This document shows, in pieces, positions 1-5,574 of a stretch of DNA of 8,500 nucleotides. The stretch's first letter is position 1; each line of letters begins with the position of its first letter. The translations under genes and the position numbers were made by a program. Source of the DNA: CAZEBW01 sp964510205 (GTDB lineage: Bacteria > Chloroflexota > Anaerolineae > VGOG01); the NCBI GenBank assembly GCA_964510205.1, contig CAZEBW010000116.1:1-8500 (forward strand). The letters run 5' to 3'. Under the pieces are notes generated by a model that saw only the letters and a list, made by a program, of their open reading frames with translations, did not search any database and was not told the origin of the DNA.

Positions 1-830
1 TACCCTGGCGCAAAACGGGCGACTATCTCTTTGCCCACGATCCGCCCCTGGCCCAGGCCGAGGTGGAGGACCTGGAGGGCTACCCCTGGCCCCAGGTGGA
101 ATCTCTGCTGCGCAGGGAAGAGCTTCGTGAGCGGGCTCAGTATTTCCACGACAAGACAGACTACGCTGTGGCCGCCAGGGCGGTGGCTTCCTACGGGCCT
201 TTCGAGCAGGCCTGCCAGTTGCGGGGCACGGAACAGTTCATGATAGATCTTCTCATCAATGAGGATTTTGTGGCCGCTTTGATTGACAAGATCGTGGGCG
301 TTCTCAGTCGCTGGCTGGTAATCTACCTGGACACAATCGCTCCTTACGTGGACATCATGGAGCTGCCCGGCGATGACTACGCCAGCCAGACAGCACCGCT
401 CATCTCCCCGCGTTTGTTTGACAAGTACTTCAAGCCTTGCTGGCGGAGGTTCATCAATCTCGTGAAGCAGGCGTCTTCGCAGATTTATATTCTGTTCCAC
501 AGCGATGGGGCTGTAGCGCCGTTTATCCCGGCTCTGTTGGAGGCAGGCGTTGATATCCTGCACCCTCTGGAGCCAGTGCCGGCCACCGACATGGCAGCAG
601 TCAAAAGAGAATATGGCCAACAGCTCTCTTTCCTGGGCGGCATTGACATCAAGCAGGCCATGACGGGAACTGAGGAGGAGGTAGTGGCTGAGGTACGGCG
701 GCAGATTGGACTTCTGGCTGACGGTGGAGGCTACATCCTGGCGCCATCCAACCACTTGCAGCCCGACGTCTCTCCGCAGAACGTCATCGCGCTGTTCCAG
801 GCGGCCCGAAGGTACGGAATGAGGCAATAG
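1..830 (+). CDS. Uroporphyrinogen decarboxylase (URO-D) superfamily protein, 3' part
   Basis: The reading frame is already open at the left edge (first full codon at base 3), so the true start lies outside the window. GTG at 63 is an internal valine codon, because coding continues upstream as PWRKTGDYLFAHDPP. About 276 residues are visible. The C-terminal half has the URO-D fold signatures: LFHSDG, then DILHPLEP, then KREYGQQLSFLGGID, then GGGYILAPSNHLQPDVSPQNV near the end. This matches the MtaA/CmuA-like and uncharacterised URO-D relatives rather than haem-pathway HemE, which would normally sit with other hem genes. Some members move methyl groups to or from corrinoid or thiol acceptors, but the substrate here cannot be read from the sequence. 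The stop is 34 bases before the Gfo/Idh/MocA gene, suggesting co-transcription in a carbohydrate-related cluster. Family assignment is firm; specific function is unknown. Confidence 0.88.
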   Translation, partial: PWRKTGDYLFAHDPPLAQAEVEDLEGYPWPQVESLLRREELRERAQYFHDKTDYAVAARAVASYGPFEQACQLRGTEQFMIDLLINEDFVAALIDKIVGVLSRWLVIYLDTIAPYVDIMELPGDDYASQTAPLISPRLFDKYFKPCWRRFINLVKQASSQIYILFHSDGAVAPFIPALLEAGVDILHPLEPVPATDMAAVKREYGQQLSFLGGIDIKQAMTGTEEEVVAEVRRQIGLLADGGGYILAPSNHLQPDVSPQNVIALFQAARRYGMRQ

Positions 831-850
831 GTCAACAAGTCAATCAAACG

Positions 851-857
851 AAGGAGG
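851..857 (+). promoter_or_regulatory. Strong Shine-Dalgarno for the oxidoreductase
   Basis: AAGGAGG lies 7 bases before the ATG at 865. It is a near-perfect anti-16S match and fixes the start of the oxidoreductase gene. Confidence 0.85.
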
Positions 858-864
858 GACCAAA

Positions 865-2061
865 ATGCACAGGATAACAATGTTAGGCACAGGGTTGATC
901 GGCTTGTTCTATACCATGACCCTGCACAGGCATCGTAGTAGGGACAGAGTCCACGTTGTGTATTCAAAGACGGAAGACCGCGTGAAGAGCTTTGCCAAAG
1001 AGTGGGACGTGCCCAAGTGGACGACGGATATGGCCGAGGCCATCAACGATCCAGGGACGGATGTGGTGGTGATTGGCCTGCCCAATTTCTTGCATGAGGA
1101 TGCGGCCATCATGGCTGCCGAGGCCGGCAAAACGGTGCTGTGCACCAAACCGCTGGGCAGAAACGCGGCAGAGGCCAAGGCGATGCTCGAGGCGGTGGAA
1201 AAGGCAGGCGTGTTCCACGGCTATCTCGAGGACCTGGTCTACACCCCCAAGATGCTGAAATCAATGCGATTCGTAAAGGACGGAGCCATCGGCAAGGTGC
1301 TGTGGGTGCGCTCGCGCGAGACGCACGGCGGCCCGCACAGCGCGTGGTTCTGGGATCCTGAGCTGGCGGGTGGCGGAGCCATTGTGGACATGGGCTGTCA
1401 CTGCATTGAGATTATCCGCAACTTTGTGGGGAAGGACAACAAGCCTGTAGAGGTCATGTGCTGGGCGGATACGCTGGTCCATCCCATTCAGGCCGAGGAT
1501 CACGGCATTGGCCTGATCCGATTCGAGAGCGATGCCATTGGCCAATTTGAAGTGAGCTGGGCCTTCCGGGGTGGGATGGACCTCAGGGATGAGGTCTCCG
1601 GTACCGAGGGCACGATCTGGGCTAATCACTTCTTGAGAACGGGGCTGGAGTTGTTCACTGCGGTGGGGCCCAGCGGGTATGTTTCGGAGAAGGTCGAAGG
1701 TGAAACCGGCTGGCTCTTCCCCGTGGGCGACGAGGTGCACGAACTGGGGTATCCCGACATGTTCAGCGACATGCTGAACGCGCTGGACAACGGTGAGGAG
1801 CCCATGGAAACCTTCTATGATGGCTACGTGGTGAACGCCATCATGGATGCCTGCTATCGTTCTGCGAAATCGAAGCGCTGGGAGCCGGTCGAGCTGGAGG
1901 TTTGGAGAGGAGCGCCTCAACCTGTCGAGGAGAAACCCCTCGTGGAGTACGAGGACAGGTACATCGTGGTGAAGGAAGAGCACATGCCAGATGGCAGGAC
2001 AAAGCTGATCCTCAGGGACAAGGAGACCAACCGGATTGTCCAGAAAGTCGTAGAGGGGTAG
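865..2061 (+). CDS. Gfo/Idh/MocA family NAD(P)-dependent oxidoreductase
   Basis: This 398-aa protein is predicted to oxidise or reduce a sugar, inositol or glycoside hydroxyl using NAD(P) in the cytoplasm. The N-terminal Rossmann domain opens with the nucleotide-binding GTGLIG loop (residues 8-13). The usual EKP motif appears as CTKPLGRN, with the lysine at residue 95 kept but the glutamate replaced by threonine. The second domain carries GGGAIVDMGCHCIEIIRNF (about 169-187), the family's GGG-x3-D-x-G-x-H signature, with Asp175 and His179 as likely catalytic residues. The C-terminus continues about 50 residues past the usual end (from about 345), is rich in charged residues, and ends in DRYIVVKEEHMPDGRTKLIL; no function is recognised for it. 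The gene follows the URO-D gene by 34 bases and is followed by a strong hairpin, so it probably ends that transcription unit. The substrate is not determinable. Confidence 0.93.
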   Translation: MHRITMLGTGLIGLFYTMTLHRHRSRDRVHVVYSKTEDRVKSFAKEWDVPKWTTDMAEAINDPGTDVVVIGLPNFLHEDAAIMAAEAGKTVLCTKPLGRNAAEAKAMLEAVEKAGVFHGYLEDLVYTPKMLKSMRFVKDGAIGKVLWVRSRETHGGPHSAWFWDPELAGGGAIVDMGCHCIEIIRNFVGKDNKPVEVMCWADTLVHPIQAEDHGIGLIRFESDAIGQFEVSWAFRGGMDLRDEVSGTEGTIWANHFLRTGLELFTAVGPSGYVSEKVEGETGWLFPVGDEVHELGYPDMFSDMLNALDNGEEPMETFYDGYVVNAIMDACYRSAKSKRWEPVELEVWRGAPQPVEEKPLVEYEDRYIVVKEEHMPDGRTKLILRDKETNRIVQKVVEG

Positions 2062-2072
2062 GTTGAAGCTAG

Positions 2073-2109
2073 AAAGAAGCTCCGATGCACTGAGTGTCGG
2101 AGCTTCTTT
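2073..2109 (+). terminator. Terminator-like hairpin after the oxidoreductase
   Basis: AAAGAAGCTCCGA (2073-2085) is exactly complementary to TCGGAGCTTCTTT (2097-2109), giving a 13-bp stem with an 11-base loop, 12 bases after the stop codon. The 3' arm ends in CTTCTTT, supplying only a partial U-tract. It may act as an intrinsic terminator, possibly in both directions because the arms are A-rich and T-rich. It could also be a partial terminator that lets some transcription into nagA. Confidence 0.75.
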
Positions 2110-2136
2110 AGTACGCCCACATAGAGATAGTGCGCA

Positions 2137-3285
2137 ATGAAGGCAATCGTTAATGGAAACGTCTACACTCCCGATCAGGCTCTGGCTCCGGGAACTGTGC
2201 TGATCGAGGGAGAGCGTATCGCAGGAGTCGGATCGGCCGATGCGCTGACAGTGCCACCTGGAGCCGAGGTCATTGATGCGGAAGGCATGGCGGTGGTGCC
2301 TGGCTTCATTGACCTGCACCTACATGGCCTGATGGGTCACGATGCTATGGGACCTGCCTTGGCTCAAGTGATCCGTGATTTGCCTGCTTTTGGTGTCACT
2401 GCCTTTCTCGCCACCACCCTCACGTTGCCCCACGACGAGACCCTCACTGCTCTGGAAGCGATGGCTGATGTCCTGAATAAGCCGTCATCGGGCGCTCAGT
2501 GTGTGGGGATTCATCTGGAGGGGCCGTTTCTGTCTCCGACCCGACCCGGCATGGCCACTCCTGATTGGTTTGAGCCGTTGACGTGGGAGAGCTTTCAGAC
2601 GTTTCAACGAGTTGCCAGGGGCCACATCCGCCTGCTAACCTTTGCCCCAGAGATGGGCGAAGCGATGGCCTGCCTCCCGCACCTGATTGAGATGGGCGTT
2701 GTCCCCGCCATTGGCCATTCCAGTGCTACATTTGAGCAGGTGGCCCAGGCGGTGCAGTTAGGGCTTTCGCATGCCACCCACACCTTCAACGCCATGTCTC
2801 CATTACACCACCGCGATCCCGGTGTCGTGGGAGCAGTGATGCACTTCGGCGAGATCGTGGCCCAGTTGATTGCCGACGGTGTGCACGTTCATCCAGCAGT
2901 GATGGCGATTCTGCTGCGGATCAAGGGTGTGGATCGGGTAGCATTGGTGAGCGATGCAGCCCCGCTAGCGGGGCTGCCCGATGGAGAATACGAGTGGAAG
3001 CACAAGCCGGTCTTCATCCGGGATGGCTCCTGTCGCCTAGCTGATGGCACCCTCGCCAGTGCACACACTCTGTTGGATACCGGGGTGCGCAACCTGGTCG
3101 AGCTGGTGGGGCTCCCACTGAAACAAGCGCTGGTGCCAGCGACCCGCGTCCCGGCCGGGGTATTGGGACTGTGCAAAGGACGCTTGGCTCCCGGCTACGG
3201 CGCTGATGTCGTGCTGCTAGACAGTGATATGAGGCCCGTGCTGACGGTGGTACGAGGCGAGACCGTGTTTGGGGCAAAGGAGTAG
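2137..3285 (+). CDS. nagA: N-acetylglucosamine-6-phosphate deacetylase
   Basis: This 382-aa enzyme of the amidohydrolase superfamily removes the acetyl group from GlcNAc-6-P, giving GlcN-6-P and acetate in the cytoplasm. Family landmarks occur in order: PGFIDLHLHG (metal-site HxH at 61 and 63), GIHLEGPFLSP (metal ligand Glu128), GHSSAT (His194), THTFNAMSPLHHRDPGVVG (His215), IADGVHVHP (His250), VSDAAPLAGLPDGEY (catalytic Asp273) and GRLAPGYGADVVLLD near the end. Length is typical. One variation is GMATP after the EGPF loop, where many family members have a sugar-contacting GAH/GTH histidine. The start at 2137 has only a weak purine-rich stretch upstream (AGAGATAG). The stop shares its context with the next gene, so this is clearly an operon with the SIS gene. 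A 22-bp perfect DNA palindrome overlaps the codons just after Asp273. Confidence 0.95.
   Translation: MKAIVNGNVYTPDQALAPGTVLIEGERIAGVGSADALTVPPGAEVIDAEGMAVVPGFIDLHLHGLMGHDAMGPALAQVIRDLPAFGVTAFLATTLTLPHDETLTALEAMADVLNKPSSGAQCVGIHLEGPFLSPTRPGMATPDWFEPLTWESFQTFQRVARGHIRLLTFAPEMGEAMACLPHLIEMGVVPAIGHSSATFEQVAQAVQLGLSHATHTFNAMSPLHHRDPGVVGAVMHFGEIVAQLIADGVHVHPAVMAILLRIKGVDRVALVSDAAPLAGLPDGEYEWKHKPVFIRDGSCRLADGTLASAHTLLDTGVRNLVELVGLPLKQALVPATRVPAGVLGLCKGRLAPGYGADVVLLDSDMRPVLTVVRGETVFGAKE
3277..3282 (+). promoter_or_regulatory. Shine-Dalgarno deciding the SIS-gene start
   Basis: AAGGAG within the last codons of nagA lies 8 bases before ATG 3291 but only 2 bases before GTG 3285. The ATG is therefore the more likely start. 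Confidence 0.7.
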
Positions 3286-3290
3286 TGGCA

Positions 3291-4334
3291 ATGGGCACTT
3301 CACTCTTGAAAAGGGAGATCCTGGAACAGCCTCAGGTGTTGCAGCGGCTACTGGAAGATGAGCGCGCGAGCGTTGAAAGGATTGCCACCACCATTCGCGA
3401 CCGCGCCCCTTGCTTCATCGTTCTTGCAGCTCGGGGCACTTCCGACAACGCTGCACGGTACGGCCAGTACCTTTTCGGTGCAGCCAACGGCCTGCCGGTG
3501 GCGCTGGCCACGCCCTCTTTGTTCACCCTCTACAGGAGACCCCCGCGCCTCCACAACGCCCTGGTGATGGCTATCTCCCAGTCGGGGCAGTCGCCAGACA
3601 TCGTGGCCGTGGTAGAGGAGGGCCGGCATCAGGGGGCGTTGACACTGGCGATTACCAATGATGCCAACTCTCCTCTGGCCACGGCCGCCGAGCACGTCAT
3701 CTTCCTGCACGCTGGTCAGGAACGAAGCATCGCTGCCACTAAGACCTACACAGCGTCCCTACTGGCTGTGGCCATGCTGAGTACGGCGCTGGCAGAGGAC
3801 GAGGAAGGGTTCCGGGACCTGGAGGCGTTGCCTGCGCTGATGTCCGAGGTCGTTGCCTCGGCGCCGGAGATCATAAGGGCGGCCGAGCCGTATCGTGATA
3901 TCGAGGCCTGCGTGGTCATCAGTCGGGGGTACAATTACGCCACCGCCTTCGAAATCGCTCTGAAACTGAAAGAACTCGCCTACGTCGTGGCCGCGCCCTA
4001 TTCCTCGGCTGATTTCGAGCATGGGCCGGTGGCGCTGGTGGAACGGGGTTTCCCTGTTCTGGCTGTGGTGCCGGAGGGCTGTGTGGCGGAGGGGTTGGTG
4101 GATCTGCTGCGCCGACTGCGGGAGCAGGGGGCCAGATTGGTGGTGATCGCCAACCGGGATGATGCCTTAGCCCTGGCGCAGACGCCGCTTCCACTGCCGG
4201 CGGGCGCGCCAGAGTGGCTGTCTCCTTTGCTGGCGGTTGTACCCGGCCAGCTCTTCACGCTGGGGTTGATTGGGGCCAGGGGCTTGGACCCAGATCGTCC
4301 TCGAGGCCTGCGCAAAATCACCCTGACTCATTGA
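3291..4334 (+). CDS. Two-SIS-domain glucosamine-6-phosphate deaminase/isomerase (NagB-II/AgaS/GlmS-like)
   Basis: The 347-aa protein (from ATG 3291) consists of two sugar-isomerase (SIS) domains without the glutaminase domain of GlmS. The first (about 35-165) contains ARGTSDNAARY, ISQSGQSPDIV and SIAATKTYTA, the phosphosugar-binding loops. The second (about 200-330) has SRGYNYATAFEIALKLKE and DFEHGPVAL. The tail PDRPRGLRKITLT corresponds to the C-terminal loop that closes over the active site in GlmS-type enzymes, with a conserved lysine. Known relatives include NagB-II deaminases, which convert GlcN-6-P to fructose-6-P and ammonia, and AgaS. The position directly behind nagA (5-base gap from ATG, or one-base overlap if GTG 3285 is used) makes the deaminase role the best inference, with no classical NagB in view. 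The N-terminus LLKREILEQPQVLQRLL is typical of the group. Exact substrate specificity (GlcN versus GalN) is unproven. Confidence 0.9.
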   Translation: MGTSLLKREILEQPQVLQRLLEDERASVERIATTIRDRAPCFIVLAARGTSDNAARYGQYLFGAANGLPVALATPSLFTLYRRPPRLHNALVMAISQSGQSPDIVAVVEEGRHQGALTLAITNDANSPLATAAEHVIFLHAGQERSIAATKTYTASLLAVAMLSTALAEDEEGFRDLEALPALMSEVVASAPEIIRAAEPYRDIEACVVISRGYNYATAFEIALKLKELAYVVAAPYSSADFEHGPVALVERGFPVLAVVPEGCVAEGLVDLLRRLREQGARLVVIANRDDALALAQTPLPLPAGAPEWLSPLLAVVPGQLFTLGLIGARGLDPDRPRGLRKITLTH

Positions 4335-4354
4335 ACAGAGCTGGGAGCTATGAA

Positions 4355-4385
4355 ACCAGGTCAGAGTATAGGGATATGACCTGGT
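4355..4385 (+). terminator. Hairpin after the nagA-SIS operon
   Basis: ACCAGGTCA (4355-4363) pairs perfectly with TGACCTGGT (4377-4385) across a 13-base loop, 20 bases after the SIS stop codon. There is no U-tract, so factor-independent termination is uncertain. It may be an RNA 3'-end stabiliser or mark the border of the disrupted DNA that follows. Confidence 0.45.
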
Positions 4386-4447
4386 CAGCTATCTTGGCCC
4401 AACTGTGCTGCTAGGCCCATTCGATTCCTTGAGCACCTAACTTGTTC

Positions 4448-4691
4448 CATCCTCTGGTCTACGCTGCTTTCAACGCTGACTTCGATGGCGACCAGATGGC
4501 CGTGCACGTGCCGCTATCCAAGGTCGCCGTAGAAGAGACGTGAAAGCTCATGCCATCCACGCAGAACCTGCTCAAGCCAGCCCACGGCGGACCCATTGTA
4601 AGCCCCGACAAGGACATGGTTATTTATGGGGTGCTATTACCTAACCGTGGAAGAGGACGGCCGCTGCGGGGAGGGCAAAGTCTTCATTTCG
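4448..4691 (+). pseudogene. rpoC: Decayed internal fragment of rpoC (RNA polymerase beta' subunit)
   Basis: Translation from 4448 gives HPLVYAAFNADFDGDQ followed by MAVHVPLS, the almost invariant catalytic (Mg-binding DFDGD) segment of RpoC. It runs on through VEET, an in-frame TGA (4541-4543), then KLMPSTQNLLKPAHGGPIVSP and DKDMV, which matches the RpoC stretch normally read as LMLSTHNILSPASGRPI. At 4620-4627 TTAT is duplicated; removing one copy restores frame into MGCYYLTVEEDGRCGEGKVF, again RpoC-like. Homology fades after about 4691. Upstream, bases 4428-4447 could encode APNLF, perhaps a trace of the APTLHR motif with a deletion between; that part is weak. Only about 80 codons of a gene normally well over 1,000 codons long are present, with a stop and a frameshift, so this is a non-functional relic. 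The functional rpoC must lie elsewhere. Confidence 0.88.
4620..4627 (+). repeat. TTAT tandem duplication causing the rpoC frameshift
   Basis: TTATTTAT lies exactly where the RpoC reading frame shifts. Deleting one TTAT joins DMV to MGCYYLT in one frame. It fits replication slippage or a small target duplication left after excision of an element; the sequence does not tell which. Confidence 0.7.
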
Positions 4692-4733
4692 CTTCTCGAT
4701 AAACGGTACGTAGATGACCTCCAACCCGTCGAG

Positions 4734-5040
4734 TGGCAGGAAGCCAGAGGCCCACGGCGGGCGCGGCGGCGGGTTCTGCTGTAACCTGTCCGCCCACTCA
4801 GCGTCGTTCAGACGATTCCAGTTGGGCTCAGCGAACTCGTAGTGGCTGAAGACGTAGCCAACGCTGGCGATGGGCTGGCCGCCCGGCGGCGTGTAGACCA
4901 CGATCAGCGGGTTGAAGTGCCCCGTCCCATCGTGCAACACGCGGGCGGTGTTAGAATCGCTGGCCACATCTGCCACCAGCAGGGACGATTCCTCCTCCAC
5001 TCCCCAGCCCTCCGAGAAGAACTCCAACAGCCAGAGCCCC
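4734..5040 (-). pseudogene. Fragment resembling the C-terminus of a DUF3160 protein
   Basis: On the minus strand about 100 residues read LWLLEFFSEGWG, then LLVADVASDSNTARVLHDGTG, FNPLIVVYTPP, then VFSHYEFAEPNWNRLNDAEW and PPRPPWASGFLP. The order ADV.sD.nt..VL..GtG, YEF..P...RL.D.eW, PPRP.W..sFLP is what I recall for the end of DUF3160 proteins, an uncharacterised family often exported in environmental bacteria. The frame is open from 5102 to a stop at 4641. Its upstream part is antisense to the RT fragment, and its tail past FLP (LDGLEVIYVPFIEKRNEDF) runs into the antisense of rpoC sequence, so neither end is natural. No start, signal peptide or N-terminal domain is present. The family call is from memory and moderately sure; the fragment status is more certain. 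Confidence 0.6.
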
Positions 5041-5045
5041 ACGCG

Positions 5046-5234
5046 GTGGACGTCCCCCTGGGAGCGGTCATCTCGCCCCTGTTGTGCAACGTCTATCTGC
5101 ACCGGCTGGACCTGGGCCTGATGGAACGGGGCTATCGGCCGGTGCGGTACGCCGACGATTTCTGTATCTTCTGCGTCGACCGTGCCGAAGTGGAGGCTGC
5201 CTGGCGGGACACGGCGCGCATCCTGGCCCAGTAG
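5046..5234 (+). pseudogene. Reverse transcriptase fragment (group II intron-type RT palm)
   Basis: About 62 codons read DVPLGAVISPLLCNVYLHRLD, then ERGYRPVRYADDFCIF and a short helix ending in RILAQ. This is the RT palm region: motif 4 (usually GxPQGGxISPLL, here PLG, with the conserved glutamine lost) and motif 5 with the catalytic YADD (5148-5159). Such wording is typical of group II intron-encoded and related bacterial RTs. The fingers, the thumb, the maturase and endonuclease domains are all missing. The frame is open upstream to 4842, but that part is antisense to the DUF3160-like fragment and has no RT character, so the junction is near 5042-5046. The stop TAG at 5232 lies inside the left arm of the inverted-repeat element, which apparently cut the gene. 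No function is expected. Confidence 0.8.
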
Positions 5235-5299
5235 TTTTGCAGATTTTACAACCTACGCCACGCTCCAAAAAATCAATTGTAAAAAGTGCAAAACTACTG
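5229..5299. mobile_element. 71-bp inverted-repeat element, MITE-like or collapsed IS
   Basis: The left arm begins CAGTAGTTTTGCA (5229-5241) and the right arm ends in its perfect complement TGCAAAACTACTG (5287-5299). After two mismatched positions the arms continue as TTTTACAA (5244-5251) and TTGTAAAA (5277-5284), so 21 of 23 positions pair. Only 25 bases lie between the arms. The long, nearly perfect, AT-rich ends resemble terminal inverted repeats of a small non-autonomous transposon. No target duplication is evident directly outside the arms. It truncates the RT reading frame. An alternative is a strong bidirectional terminator hairpin, although the loop is long for that. Confidence 0.6.
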
Positions 5300-5320
5300 A
5301 GAAGAGATAGCAAGAGACAG

Positions 5321-5350
5321 TTGACAATTACATGGGGTATGGGATATAAT
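5321..5350 (+). promoter_or_regulatory. Consensus sigma-70 promoter
   Basis: TTGACA (5321-5326) and TATAAT (5345-5350) are both perfect consensus hexamers, with an 18-bp spacer. Transcription would start near 5357, giving a leader of about 218 bases before the AlbA_2 gene at 5575. It lies 22 bp outside the inverted-repeat element. This is the only clear promoter in the window and probably drives the AlbA_2/helicase pair. Confidence 0.8.
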
Positions 5351-5574
5351 AGGGGTGGGTAACTCGACATAGAGACATACTGTCAGATGCGGCGGGTAGA
5401 GCTTCGGAGTCTCTGACCTTGTCGTGGCCTGTCGGCTTCTTTCGGAATCCCTGAAGCGATCATCTACTCCCGACTCGCACGAGGCTATCCTTCAGCACCT
5501 CCCCGCTTGCGCGAGTTGTGCCTGCTCGCCGGCAACATCTCCAAATGCGATAGTACGTCAGGGAGAAATCAACA
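5351..5574 (+). other. Long untranslated leader with no recognised gene
   Basis: This 224-base stretch between promoter and gene has no convincing coding frame. It contains short possible stems (GTCAGA at 5383-5388 with TCTGAC at 5412-5417; GCTTC with GAAGC further on) but no riboswitch or RNA family I recognise and no clear terminator. AGGGAGA at 5560-5566, 8 bases before ATG 5575, serves as the ribosome binding site. It may be a regulatory leader or simply leftover DNA from earlier rearrangement. Confidence 0.5.

Noticed and set aside
1261..2319. A long minus-strand open frame of 352 codons.
   Set aside because: It lies across the oxidoreductase and nagA and includes the terminator. The + frames have clear family motifs, so this is a high-GC shadow.
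3285..3290. GTG 3285 as start of the SIS gene, overlapping the nagA stop by one base.
   Set aside because: The AAGGAG site is only 2 bases from it but 8 bases from ATG 3291.
4641..5102. An intact 153-codon minus-strand gene.
   Set aside because: Its first 20 codons are antisense to RT sequence and its last ones to rpoC-like sequence; only the middle resembles a protein family.
4842..5234. A single 130-codon + strand gene covering the RT fragment.
   Set aside because: Only the last 62 codons look like RT. The first part is antisense to a frame with DUF3160-like motifs and has no family resemblance.
5046..5299. A retron or CRISPR-associated RT system.
   Set aside because: There is no Cas1 or Cas2 gene, no repeat-spacer array and no msr/msd-like RNA nearby, and the RT is only a fragment.
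5387..5416. A nine-codon mini-frame in the leader as a regulatory leader peptide.
   Set aside because: There is no ribosome binding site before it, no run of a single amino acid and no attenuator-like stem after it.
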